Positions 9,658 to 19,200 of a DNA stretch of 64,000 bases are shown piece by piece; position 1 is the stretch's first letter, and every line of letters starts with the position of its first letter. The translations under genes were made by a program, and so were the position numbers. Origin of the DNA: JABMMZ01 sp040386935 (GTDB lineage: Bacteria > Bacteroidota > Bacteroidia > NS11-12g > UBA955); NCBI GenBank assembly GCA_040386935.1, contig JAZKEQ010000036.1, positions 8,202 through 72,201 of the forward strand, read 5' to 3'. Below the pieces are notes generated by a model. The model searched no databases and had not been told where the DNA came from. It worked only from the letters and a program-made list of their open reading frames with translations.

Positions 9658-9995
9658 ATGATTTCTTCTGCTATAAAATATTCAATGATATGAGTGCGAA
9701 TATACGATTCTTGTTCAAAAACTGTAAATTGTGGTAATTGTTTTATCAGTTCCCAATGTGGCCAGCCGTCATTGTCAACTCCTTTAAGCTCATAGTGGCC
9801 GGAATAACTCAATATTTTGCAAACAGCAATATGCATCAGGTTCACTTTTTCGTCTTTTTTGAAATTACCCGCAGGTAATTGTCCCAATTCGCGCATCCCT
9901 ATTAAAAAAAGGATGGCATTCATATCGGGTTTTTTGTTGAAGTTGTTTTCTACGTAATCAAGGATTTTTTTCCAAACAACACTTTCGTCTTCCAT
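9654..9995 (-). CDS. Small conserved-looking cytoplasmic protein of unknown function
   Basis: I do not recognise this 113-residue protein. It is a soluble, probably helical acidic protein starting 'MEDESVVWKKILDYVENNF' and ending 'IEYFIAEEII', without signal peptide or cysteine motif. The frame is open further upstream to 10076, but that extension has proline/asparagine-rich low-quality text, and a perfect -7 element lies just ahead of the ATG at 9995, so I chose the short form. Its stop overlaps the cyclophilin gene start as ATGA, making a two-gene operon. A role with the cyclophilin is suggested only by this coupling. Confidence 0.7.
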   Translation of the reverse strand: MEDESVVWKKILDYVENNFNKKPDMNAILFLIGMRELGQLPAGNFKKDEKVNLMHIAVCKILSYSGHYELKGVDNDGWPHWELIKQLPQFTVFEQESYIRTHIIEYFIAEEII

Positions 9996-9999
9996 GCTG

Positions 10000-10007
10000 C
10001 AAATGTA
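10000..10007 (-). promoter_or_regulatory. Bacteroidota -7 promoter element of the 9995-8893 operon
   Basis: On the minus strand TACATTTG (exact TAnnTTTG) is followed by only four bases (CAGC) before the ATG at 9995. Transcription from it would start at or next to the start codon, giving an almost leaderless mRNA. No clear TTTG is found at the -33 position. Confidence 0.55.
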
Positions 10008-10151
10008 TCGAAAAATATTGCTTAAAGTCAGGTTCGTGCGATTAAAATTGCCGCTGGGGGGTGGGCTTTCCCACACTTTTATTAAATAAAAATTTACTTG
10101 GCGGAATGTGCAATTGTTTTAACATAAAAATCCCTTAATTTGCAGTTAATA

Positions 10152-11723
10152 ATGACTACGCTTTATCCCAAGAAAATTCTCAAACAGCTTGTCAGTGCAG
10201 GAAGAAGACTTTCACAACCATTTTCGCTTACAAAAGAAAAAGCTTACAGACAGCAGGTGAGAACCTTAAAAAAGCTTTTGATAAAGTCGGAAATGACAGA
10301 TTACGGAAAAAAATACGGATTCTCTAAGATTATAGGTGCCAAAACTATTTACAGAACATATCAGCAACTCGTTCCCATTACCGACTATAGTAAAATGCAC
10401 GATTGGTGGCAAAAGGCTTACAACGGTGCTGAAAATGTGACTTGGCCGGGTAAAATCGAATTTTTTGCTTTGAGTTCTGGAACATCTGAAGGAGCCAGCA
10501 AATACATCCCTGTGTCGCAAGACATGATTAAATCGATTACACGAGCGGGTTTAAGGCAGATTATCAGTATTGCCAAAACAGATCTTCCTAAGGATTACCT
10601 TACCAAGAATTATCTGATGCTGGGCGGAAGTACCAGCTTGTATTTTAATGATGAAGGAAAGACCTATGCAGGCGACCTGAGCGGTATTACCAGTAGCCAT
10701 GTGCCCAATTGGTTTGAACGTTTTTCGAAACCATCCAATGATATTCGAAGTGTAAAAAACTGGCAGGATAAAATTGACAGAATGGTAGATGAAGCACCCC
10801 AATGGGATGTGGTGGTAATAGCAGGAGTACCGGCCTGGATTCAAATATTATTCGAAGAAATTATTAAACGTTATAAACTTAAAACGATACACGATTTGTG
10901 GCCCAACCTGAGTGTTTATCTCTGGGGTGGAGTCGCCATTGAACCTTATCGCAAAAGCTTGAATGCACTGATGGAAAAGCCCATCATGTATCTCGAAACC
11001 TATTTGGCAAGCGAAGGATTTGTAGCATTTCAAACAAGTCCAAAATCACCGGGAATGCGCCTTAATTTCAGGAACGGAATGTTCTTTGAATTCATTCCTT
11101 TTAATGAGCATAATTTTGATGAAAGCGGCAATGTTAAGCCGAATGCTATTGCGCTAAGCATTAAGCAGGTGGAACTGAATAAAGAATATGCACTGGTGCT
11201 TACAACCTGTGCAGGCACTTGGCGTTACATCATAGGAGATACCATTAAATTTGTCGATATTGAAGATTGTCAGATAAAAATTACAGGCAGAACCAAGCAT
11301 TTCTTAAGTTTGTGTGGCGAGCACCTGAGTGTCGATAATATGAACAAAGCCATAGAACGCCTCAGTGAACACCTTGATATTTCTATCAATGAATACACCG
11401 TGAAAGGGATTACAAATGATGATTCAAGGCACTCTCACCAATGGTATATCGCCTGCGATAATCCTACAATAACCGAAGAAGAGGTAACGAAATTAATCGA
11501 TGGGTATTTAATTGACCTCAACGATGATTATGCCACAGAGCGAAAACACGCATTGAAGGAGATACGCGTTAAATTACTGCCTTCAGCCGTATTCCTAGAA
11601 TGGATGCAGGTGCAAGGTAAGTTTGGTTCACAAAGCAAATTTCCACGTGTATTAAGCAATGTGAAGTACAGTGAGTGGGTTGAGTTTTTAAATAAAACCC
11701 AAAGCGTAAAACTCGCTAATTAA
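10152..11723 (+). CDS. GH3-family (auxin-responsive-promoter-like) acyl-adenylating enzyme
   Basis: The 523-residue protein matches plant GH3 acyl-acid-amido synthetases over its length. It has the phosphate-binding motif 'SSGTSEGASKYIPV' (about 108-121), 'YLASEGFVAFQ' and 'CAGTWRYIIGDTIKFVD' (the second adenylate region with Tyr and Asp), then a C-terminal lid with 'KITGRTKHFLSLCGEHLS'. Plant enzymes activate a carboxylate with ATP and join it to an amino acid; bacterial homologues are mostly uncharacterised, so the substrate is unknown. A TTG at 10140 would extend it by four residues, but the ATG at 10152 is better because a near-match promoter (TTAATTTG, 10135-10142) overlaps the TTG. No pathway partner lies beside it. 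Confidence 0.88.
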   Translation: MTTLYPKKILKQLVSAGRRLSQPFSLTKEKAYRQQVRTLKKLLIKSEMTDYGKKYGFSKIIGAKTIYRTYQQLVPITDYSKMHDWWQKAYNGAENVTWPGKIEFFALSSGTSEGASKYIPVSQDMIKSITRAGLRQIISIAKTDLPKDYLTKNYLMLGGSTSLYFNDEGKTYAGDLSGITSSHVPNWFERFSKPSNDIRSVKNWQDKIDRMVDEAPQWDVVVIAGVPAWIQILFEEIIKRYKLKTIHDLWPNLSVYLWGGVAIEPYRKSLNALMEKPIMYLETYLASEGFVAFQTSPKSPGMRLNFRNGMFFEFIPFNEHNFDESGNVKPNAIALSIKQVELNKEYALVLTTCAGTWRYIIGDTIKFVDIEDCQIKITGRTKHFLSLCGEHLSVDNMNKAIERLSEHLDISINEYTVKGITNDDSRHSHQWYIACDNPTITEEEVTKLIDGYLIDLNDDYATERKHALKEIRVKLLPSAVFLEWMQVQGKFGSQSKFPRVLSNVKYSEWVEFLNKTQSVKLAN

Positions 11724-11742
11724 TCATATTTAAAACTCGCTG

Positions 11743-13029
11743 TTATTTTTGAAACAGCCATTTAAACATTTGTTTATAGCTGGCTTTTTGCCCATAGCTC
11801 AATATGCCTATGCGGTAGATTTTACCGGCCAGCCATACGGTAATGACAAAGGTGCCAAATAAGATGATGGCCGATAGAATGATTTGTCCCCATGAAACAT
11901 CAAAAGGCAATCTCACCATCATGACGACAGGGGAGGTGAAAGGAATATAACTGCACCAATAGGCCAATGTACTGTTGGGGTCTTTGATAACAGCAATCTG
12001 CGCAATCACTAATCCGAATACCAATGGCATTGATACAGGAAACATGAATTGCTGGGTTTCGGTATCGCTGTCTACGGCACTGCCAATTGCTGCGAATATG
12101 GCACTGTATAATAGGAATCCACCAAAAAAGAATATGATGAATCCGGTAATAATTTTAGGGTAATCAAGGCTGTGAAATTGTTCCAACACGCTACTCATCA
12201 TTCCGGCACCGCTACCACTTGGTATTTGAGATTGTACAGATGATAGTGAGCCACTGTCAACCTGCTGCAATCCTATGGCAATACTCACTACCGTGATTAA
12301 TATTCCTGAAAGCACAATCCATGCAAGAAATTGCGTGAGGCCAACCAAAGCAACTCCCAGTATTTTACCCATCATCAGTTGGAAAGGTTTGACAGATGAT
12401 ACAATGATTTCTACAATTCTGTTGTTTTTTTCTTCTGTTACACCACGCATAATCATGACACCATACATGAAAATAAACAGGTAGATAACCATGGCGCCAA
12501 CATAGCCCACACCCGACTTAGCCTCAATGCTGCTGCTCTTGCCCGACAATAAGTTTTCAGTTAGTTTGATATCTGTTCTCAGGCTGTCGAGTTGTGATTT
12601 GGTGATGCCATTTGCCTTTAAATTATTTTGAAATAAATGTTCGGCCAGCGCGTCTTTTAATTCCTGACGGTTGGTAAGTGAGAAACTTTTTTTAGCAATT
12701 AATTCTATGCTGTCGCCCGATTTTGAATTCACCATTAAAACAGCGGCCAATGATTCTTCTTCTATCTCTGATTTTGTTTTTTTGATATCAGAGACATATT
12801 CAAATTGGTAAGATTTTGAATTGATGTGATTGTTGTTGAATACATGCTGAGGGTCATATATGGCAATGGTTTCCTGTTTGTCGTTGCTGAACTGATAAAT
12901 GGAAATAAACGCAATGGTGCCATAAAAAGCAGAGATAAGTAAAGGTCCCAACAAAGTCATAATAACAAATGATTTCTTGGAAACCCTTGTGATGTATTCG
13001 TGCTTTAAAATAAGTAATATATTATGCAT
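11743..13029 (-). CDS. ABC-2 type transporter permease (NatB/YhaP-like)
   Basis: This 428-residue inner-membrane protein has one N-terminal transmembrane helix (about 20-46), a large extracytoplasmic domain (about 50-175), then five or so helices (from about 180). Between them is 'MRGVTEEKNNRIVEIIVSSVKPFQLMMGKILGVALVGL', the conserved cytoplasmic coupling region of ABC-2 exporters of the NatB/YhaP group. The gene starts 8 bases before the end of the ATPase gene, so the two are translationally coupled and should form an exporter. Substrate unknown; sodium, antibiotic or lipid export have been proposed for relatives. The end of the gene is 19 bases from the convergent GH3 gene. Confidence 0.9.
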   Translation of the reverse strand: MHNILLILKHEYITRVSKKSFVIMTLLGPLLISAFYGTIAFISIYQFSNDKQETIAIYDPQHVFNNNHINSKSYQFEYVSDIKKTKSEIEEESLAAVLMVNSKSGDSIELIAKKSFSLTNRQELKDALAEHLFQNNLKANGITKSQLDSLRTDIKLTENLLSGKSSSIEAKSGVGYVGAMVIYLFIFMYGVMIMRGVTEEKNNRIVEIIVSSVKPFQLMMGKILGVALVGLTQFLAWIVLSGILITVVSIAIGLQQVDSGSLSSVQSQIPSGSGAGMMSSVLEQFHSLDYPKIITGFIIFFFGGFLLYSAIFAAIGSAVDSDTETQQFMFPVSMPLVFGLVIAQIAVIKDPNSTLAYWCSYIPFTSPVVMMVRLPFDVSWGQIILSAIILFGTFVITVWLAGKIYRIGILSYGQKASYKQMFKWLFQK

Positions 13030-13945
13030 TGTTTGATGGCGTTTGGGTAACTAATTGAATGAAGATGTCATTGATGCTCGGTATTTTCTGACTGAAGTGA
13101 ATGATCTCTGATTGCTTGGCAATATCTGCAATGCAATCGTTGTTTTTGATGCCGTTGAGTTTAAGTAATAATCGGTTGTGTCCTGTATCGGATGCAGCTT
13201 GTTCAACAACTTGTATAGCGCTTATTTCAGGAGAGTATTGACCATTCAAAACCACTTCAAAGTAATCTGATTTGAATTTATTTTTTATATCAGCAACAGT
13301 GCCATCCAGTATTTTTTTAGAAAGATGAATGAGTGCCATGGCATCACACAATTTCTCGACACTTTCCATTCTGTGGGTGGAGTATAAAATCGTGGTGCCT
13401 TTAGCTTTTAAATCCAAGATAATATCGGTCAGTAATTCTGCATTTACCGGGTCGAAACCACTGAAGGGTTCATCCAGAATCAGTAATTCCGGTGAGTGAA
13501 TAACGGCAACAATGAATTGTATTTTTTGCTGCATGCCTTTACTCAACTCTTCTACCTTTTTATTGCGGATATCATAAAGACCCATTGTTTGCAGCCATTT
13601 ACCGGCTTTTTCGGTGGCTTCTTTGCTATTAAGTCCTCTCAGTTTTGCAAAGTATTCCAGCTGTCGGATGACTTTAATTTTTTTATAAAGGCCCCTTTCT
13701 TCAGGCAAATAACCGATGTTTCTGATGTGCGACTGATTCAGTATTTCACCGTTCAGCATGATATTGCCTTCGTCAGCTTCAGTTATTTGATTGATGATAC
13801 GGATGAGTGATGTTTTGCCGGCACCGTTTGGTCCTAAAAGCCCGTAAATACTGCCTTTTGGAACATTAATCGATACATCTTTCAATGCTACCTTGTCCTT
13901 GTAAAATTTGGAAACATTGTTGATCTGTAGAAGTGTATTCTGCAT
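13022..13945 (-). CDS. ABC transporter ATP-binding protein (NatA-like)
   Basis: The 308-residue nucleotide-binding subunit has Walker A 'GPNGAGKTS' (about 38-46), signature 'ELSKGMQQK' (about 133-141), Walker B 'LLILDEPFSGFD' and the switch histidine in 'YSTHRM' (about 188-193). A C-terminal DUF4162-like extension follows the NBD (about 215-307), as in NatA-type exporters. I chose the ATG at 13945 ('MQNTLLQINNVSKFY'), which gives the usual family start; another in-frame ATG at 13981 would add 12 residues with no family resemblance. It overlaps the downstream permease gene by 8 bases and powers it by ATP hydrolysis. Confidence 0.92.
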   Translation of the reverse strand: MQNTLLQINNVSKFYKDKVALKDVSINVPKGSIYGLLGPNGAGKTSLIRIINQITEADEGNIMLNGEILNQSHIRNIGYLPEERGLYKKIKVIRQLEYFAKLRGLNSKEATEKAGKWLQTMGLYDIRNKKVEELSKGMQQKIQFIVAVIHSPELLILDEPFSGFDPVNAELLTDIILDLKAKGTTILYSTHRMESVEKLCDAMALIHLSKKILDGTVADIKNKFKSDYFEVVLNGQYSPEISAIQVVEQAASDTGHNRLLLKLNGIKNNDCIADIAKQSEIIHFSQKIPSINDIFIQLVTQTPSNNA

Positions 13946-14092
13946 ATTGATTGAAATCGATTGCAAAGAAATAGAATCCATAGCAGGATTGGATATAATT
14001 CGACAATAAATTCCTTATAACCGACAAGGGAGCAGGCTGAAGCACAATAATAAAAATAGCAAAAAATTGATTTAGTATTCAAAACCTTTGTG

Positions 14093-14100
14093 TATTTTTG
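14093..14100 (+). promoter_or_regulatory. Bacteroidota -7 element before the nucleotidyltransferase gene
   Basis: TATTTTTG matches TAnnTTTG exactly and lies 21 bases before the ATG at 14122. It overlaps an in-frame TTG at 14098, which argues against that codon as the start. The -33 element is not evident. Confidence 0.5.
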
Positions 14101-14121
14101 AATGACAGTACAGCATATATA

Positions 14122-15114
14122 ATGAAAGCAGTTATTCCCGTTGCAGGCATAGGCACCCGATTAAGGCCGCATACCCATACCCAGCCCAAGTCATTGATAC
14201 CCGTTGCAGGTAAACCAATTCTGGCACATATAGTTGATCAGTTAGTGGCCAATGGCGTTTGTGAATTTGTTTTTATTATCGGTTATCTGGGTGATAAAAT
14301 AGAAGAATACATCACCAATAACTATCCCGATATTAAAGCGAGTTTTGTTATACAAACAACCGGAAAAGGTACCGGACATGCTATATGGTTGGCAAAGGAA
14401 GCCATCAACAACGAACCCATACTCATCATCTTTGGCGATACCATTTGTGAGGTTGACTGGCAAAAGGTCATCAATTCACCAGTTTCTATTTTAGGGGTGA
14501 AAAAAGTTGATGATCCAAGGCAGTTTGGCGTTGCTGAAATGAATGATAAAGGGAAAATTGTACGCTTAGTTGAGAAGCCAGCCATCCCCAAGTCAAATTT
14601 GGCATTAGTGGGTATTTATAAAATTATTGAAACAGAACAATTGCTCGAGTGCATTACCAACAATATTGAAAACAATATTAAAACACAGAATGAATTTCAC
14701 CTCACAGATGCATTGATGTGCATGGTGTCATTAGGCTATAATTTTGAAGTAGTCAATGTTGATTCGTGGTTTGATTGTGGTAAGAAAGAAATATTGCTGC
14801 AAACAAATGAGCTGCTTTTGAAACGCGGTAAATTCCAAACGGTAGATCCTGATGTTGTTGAGAATAGCATCATCATACCACCTGTGTTTATTGGTAAAGG
14901 TAGCAAGGTAAAGAACAGTATCATCGGCCCCAATGTCAGTATTGGTGAAAATGCTTTATTGGAATCATCCATTATTAAAGAATCCATCATTGGCCCATTT
15001 GCCGAATTATACCATGCGGTATTGAGCCATTCATTGATTGGCAATGATGCCTTTTTACAAGGCACAGTTCACAGTCTTAATTTAGGAGATAGCGCAGAAA
15101 TTAATTTTAATTAA
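14122..15114 (+). CDS. Sugar-1-phosphate nucleotidyltransferase with left-handed beta-helix tail
   Basis: The 330-residue protein starts with the nucleotidyltransferase signature 'AGIGTRLRPHTHTQPKSLIPV' (residues 8-28, including the catalytic Arg and Lys), then 'IIFGDTI' (metal-binding Asp), 'VEKP' and 'GIYKI'. This is the fold of RmlA, GalU and GlmU, which make NDP-sugars from NTP and sugar-1-phosphate. After about residue 245 come hexapeptide-like repeats ('IGKGSKVKNSIIGPNVSIGENALLESSII'-type text), a left-handed beta-helix that usually aids oligomerisation. Neither an acetyltransferase active site nor a pathway neighbour is present, so the sugar cannot be named. The start at 14122 is supported by the promoter at 14093. 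The DinB-like gene follows after 10 bases. Confidence 0.88.
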   Translation: MKAVIPVAGIGTRLRPHTHTQPKSLIPVAGKPILAHIVDQLVANGVCEFVFIIGYLGDKIEEYITNNYPDIKASFVIQTTGKGTGHAIWLAKEAINNEPILIIFGDTICEVDWQKVINSPVSILGVKKVDDPRQFGVAEMNDKGKIVRLVEKPAIPKSNLALVGIYKIIETEQLLECITNNIENNIKTQNEFHLTDALMCMVSLGYNFEVVNVDSWFDCGKKEILLQTNELLLKRGKFQTVDPDVVENSIIIPPVFIGKGSKVKNSIIGPNVSIGENALLESSIIKESIIGPFAELYHAVLSHSLIGNDAFLQGTVHSLNLGDSAEINFN

Positions 15115-15124
15115 ATAATAGATT

Positions 15125-15676
15125 ATGGCAAAGTACACAGATGCAGAAATAGCAAGAGCGGATGGTCCTTTTGATCCACCTGCAGCATTTACCACTGATT
15201 ATATCAAAGCAAGTATTGCGAGAATAGCTCGTTTTCCTGATGACCTCGAAAGAGTTGTCAAAGGATTAACCAAGGAACAACAAGCAACGCCTTACCGTCA
15301 GGGTGGATGGAGTTTGGCCCAGGTGATTCATCATGTGGCCGATAGCCATATGCAGGCATTCAGCAGATTCAAATTAACGTTAACGGAAGATACGCCTGTT
15401 ATAAAACCATACATTCAAAATGCATGGGCCGATACTGCAGATAGTTTACAAGGCGATGTGCAATGGTCGGTAGAATTAATCAGAGCGCTTCATAAACGCT
15501 TTGTTTTATTGATGGAAAATATGGGTGAGGCTGATTTTAAAAAATGTTATTTTCATCCCGAGTATCAAAAAACCTATTCACTTGAGTATGTTGCAGGCAT
15601 GTATGCATGGCACGGTTACCACCATTTGCAACAGATAGAAATGTATCTAGAAAATCAAAATCAGACTGCTGGATAG
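15125..15676 (+). CDS. DinB/YfiT-like putative metal-dependent hydrolase or thiol transferase
   Basis: The 183-residue four-helix-bundle protein has the three metal-binding histidines of the family in the expected places: one in 'VIHHVADSH' (about His70), and two in 'MYAWHGYHHLQQIE' (about His163 and His167). B. subtilis YfiT and BstA-type proteins have this pattern and bind Ni or Zn; BstA transfers bacillithiol to electrophiles. The N-terminal 'GPFDPP' segment and 'WSLAQVIHHVADSHMQAFSRFKL' agree closely with YfiT. Whether the organism makes bacillithiol cannot be judged here. It lies 10 bases after the nucleotidyltransferase gene and ends 15 bases before the convergent YkuK-like gene. Confidence 0.87.
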   Translation: MAKYTDAEIARADGPFDPPAAFTTDYIKASIARIARFPDDLERVVKGLTKEQQATPYRQGGWSLAQVIHHVADSHMQAFSRFKLTLTEDTPVIKPYIQNAWADTADSLQGDVQWSVELIRALHKRFVLLMENMGEADFKKCYFHPEYQKTYSLEYVAGMYAWHGYHHLQQIEMYLENQNQTAG

Positions 15677-15691
15677 CCTGTTCAGTGTGTT

Positions 15692-16165
15692 TTAATGCAC
15701 CACCTTATTGGCGCAATAGCTGCTGGCAAATGCATCGGGCTTAGCTTTGAATGTATAGCCCATGCCGATGATATAACCCATGGCTTCTTTTAATGCATCA
15801 TTACTCTTAAAGTTAGGGTCAGTATTAATGTCTGCATGAATTTCCATTTCAATATGGTGACGGTCGAATATAGGACAAAGCTCATAAGCGACTTCAATTG
15901 ACTTGCTCACCTCGTGAATCATTCTTTCTTTTAATGAAAAATGGTTCTTGGTAATAAAACTATTGAAATACATGAAACCGCCTCTTTTTTCTCTTATGAA
16001 TACGATGGCAGTGGCAAATTCTACGATATTGTGTTTCACTTGGCTATCTGTACCAATACAAACTTTTAATCGGCTGTCCATTACCTTTTCTCTGGCTATG
16101 GCTTGTTCAACTTCTGTGTTAATCGGTATTAAAATTTCGGTTCCATCCAGTTTGCGCCACGTCAT
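15692..16165 (-). CDS. YkuK-like (DUF458) RNase H-fold protein
   Basis: The 157-residue soluble protein has the layout of the DUF458/YkuK family: 'KVCIGTDSQVK' near residues 34-44 (the first strand with an Asp typical of an RNase H-like fold), 'FATAIVFIREKRGGFMYFN', and 'MEIHADINTDPNFKSND' with further acidic residues, then 'YCANKVV'. The fold suggests nuclease activity, but no function is established for the family. No promoter is visible in the 130 bases between it and sprA. It is convergent with the DinB-like gene. Confidence 0.8.
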   Translation of the reverse strand: MTWRKLDGTEILIPINTEVEQAIAREKVMDSRLKVCIGTDSQVKHNIVEFATAIVFIREKRGGFMYFNSFITKNHFSLKERMIHEVSKSIEVAYELCPIFDRHHIEMEIHADINTDPNFKSNDALKEAMGYIIGMGYTFKAKPDAFASSYCANKVVH

Positions 16166-16295
16166 AATATGAATAGTGTTTTTACAAATTTTGGGAATAT
16201 GTGTGATTGAAAGTTTACAGGAGTATTATATTTAAACACAAGTTATCCCGAATCGTCCCTTAAATAACAATTGCAGAAGCCAATATGTTTGTTGC

Positions 16296-19200
16296 CTATT
16301 GAATGGTATAGCGCAGTTTCACACCAAAAGTTGTGAGAGCTGTAGGGAAGGTGTTAGACGACCAAGGTTTTGATGAGCGTCTGTCATAAAATATCTGCAG
16401 ATTAATATTGCTGTTAATCATGTAATTGATATTCGGTCTTATCAGTACCACCCTTTGTCCACCTGTTGGGGTATTCGTATTCTGGTCAACTCTTCGCACA
16501 ATGGTAACATTGTTCTGCACGCTCACATCTACCGTTATTTGTAAGTCATTGGCCAGATACGCTTTTTTGCCATTGAACTTAATCGGCAGTTTCACGCCAT
16601 TTGTTCTGTATCCAAAGTTGAAAGTGTAGTCTTTGATATTGCTTTCGGTAACAGTAGCATTTGGCACCATCAGTGTAATGTTGCGCGAGCGGTTGATTTT
16701 AAAGCCACCAGTAATACCTGATTTTGTTGTAAAATCTATTCCAATCAATGGACTAAACATTTCGCGTATACTCACATTGTTGATGTTATATTTACTCACC
16801 AAATCTTTTCCTTCAACAGGAGTCGTATCCGGATTGAATTGTAAATTGCTGGTATAGCCACCAATGCTGTAGGTGCCCTGATAACGGTGTTGTATTGTAA
16901 TATTGGTGAAACGTTTGCTGATGGCTTTTATTTTGCTCAATCCGTTGTAATTGATGTTCCAGTTAGGTAATGGAATTTTAGGGAAAGGACTTAAACTTAC
17001 TTTTGCCTGATTAGAGCCGGTATAAGCGGCAAGGAATGCAGGGATTAATACGTTTTGTGCCGTTGGTCCATATCCGGCACTGAATCGCTCTGTTGTGTCA
17101 AAATAAGTGCTTTTGTCGTAAACCCTTTCATCTTGATTGGCCTGACGTCTTGAAATAACCGCACGCGAGTTTTCAAAATTATCATAACTGGTACTTACCC
17201 ATCCATTTGCAGAACCCGCCTTGTCGAAAGCCGTATTGATAAAAATATGACTCATTGTAAACGTACCTGTTTCTGTAATAGATAAATCTCTCCAATCGTT
17301 GTAGTTTTTTACGGTATCATAACTGAAGCGCGATTGCAGATTATTGCTTCGGTTCATGTTGAAGTTTACCTGGATCTTAAAGTCTTTAAAAGGTTCTACT
17401 GTTGCATTACCCTGTATTGATTTTGTTGAATTCTGAATAAAGAAATTATTCATTCTCGGGTCGTTTGTAAGGGCACCTTGACTGGCTAAATTGTATCGGA
17501 TGTTTTTATCCTGACTGCCTAATAGGAATGGGAGTCCGGGAGCATTATGAGCGAAATTTTCTCCGAAATAATCAATTTGGTGATTGAAGCCCGGTAAAAT
17601 TGTCCCTTGTTTTTGGGTATATATAACAGTAACATTTTTAACCATCATCAGCATTTTAAAGAAGTTGGTGCCAAATGGTTGTTTCTCTTTTTTCTTTGCA
17701 ACCGGTTTCTTTTCTTCTTCGCCTTCTGCATTATTTGATGCAGGTTTGTCTTTTTTCTCGCTGGCTTTTGGAGCAGGTTTCTTTTTACCCTGATTAATGC
17801 GTTTTAGGAAAGGCACTTTGTTGTAAAGGTTCACCATATTGAAGGTGTTGTTTACAGATATGTCGCGACTGTTTTGTATCGTATTTCCCAACGATTCATA
17901 TGAAGGGGGAGCCTGCTGCCATCCATAGTTTGTACCATATCTTACAGATGTTTGTATCCAGTTAAGGAAACCAATTTTATCAAAAGGGATGGTGTAGTTG
18001 AAATTAGCTGTCTGGTTATAATTAGACATTCTGCCCAATGCAAAGAAATTGTCGCGTACTTCATCTTTTTTATCCTTTGTATCTAATTCGCCAAAAGGTT
18101 CTTCAACACGTGCATTTACAGTGGCAGAGTAATCAAATTTAAGGGTTCGGGTAATAGGAAGATTAAAATTATACACGCGCATCATTGTGAAATTCTTGTC
18201 GTAAAGTCGCGGTGTTACCTGTTTAAATACGTCATTGTTTCTGTTTTGTGTTTCGGAGTAATAGCGGTCAACATCAAGACGAATGCTGATATTTTGAGGA
18301 CGGTAGTTCAGATTAAAGTCTCTGATTAATGCCAGTTTTTTATTTTTAATAAATTTGAATGGCTCCCAGAATTTTACTTTAGGGGCGTAGTTGTAACCAA
18401 AGCTTCCGTGATAAGTTTTTGTAAAATTATCTTCAATCTGAATATTGCGTTTCTTCATGAAAATATACGAATATGTGAGATTGAAATTAGAGATATGCCA
18501 AGGCGTAATTTTCCCTTTAGATTTGGGCAATATTCTGACATTTGTAAAATTCAGACTGTACCTTGAGTTGTAGTCTTCGGCTGCCCTTAGCACTGCTTTT
18601 TTATCTGCATCACTCAATCTTGCAACAGCATCCTGTAGTTCAACATCGGGATTTAACGGGTTGAATTTTGGTCGACTGATAGTACCGCTATAGCCAATAA
18701 ACATTGGGATATTAACACCTGCTTTTTGAGGGAAAAATTTACCCAATTCAAAACTTGATGACAAGTCGTATTGGTAATTATTGCTCAGATTTCTTTCATT
18801 CAAACGCTTGTCAATACCACCAAAACCAATGGTTGACATATTACCTGAAGCCGATAGTGTGGCAAAGTCGGCCATTTGAGCGACCACCCTTCCTGTAGTG
18901 GCCCATCCACCTTTATTTGAAATATCTGTTACACGCAATTCGTTAAACCAAACCTCTCCGCATTTTGATACATCTGTATTGTTGCGAATACCCAGCATCA
19001 TTACCCTTACATTACTTAAGTCGGGTAGTCCCAACAATGTAATTCTATGGCCTTTTTCATTGGTGTAAAAGAAAGGCCGGTTGAGCGCTACACCGCTGTT
19101 TGATCGTTTCTCTTTGGCATTGAATAAATCCGAAAGCGGGAAGTCAAATTCGTTTTCAGTTTTCCAAATCTGGTCGGGTGCATAGGTGCCGTCAGCACTG

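Noticed and set aside
11735..11760. Short inverted repeat (GCTGTT/AACAGC) between the GH3 gene and the ABC permease gene
   Set aside because: Six-bp stem with a long loop and no T tract; part lies in the permease coding end, so it is not a convincing terminator.
16166..16295. A terminator or promoter between sprA and the YkuK-like gene
   Set aside because: No stable hairpin with a T tract and no TAnnTTTG match on the minus strand were found in these 130 bases.
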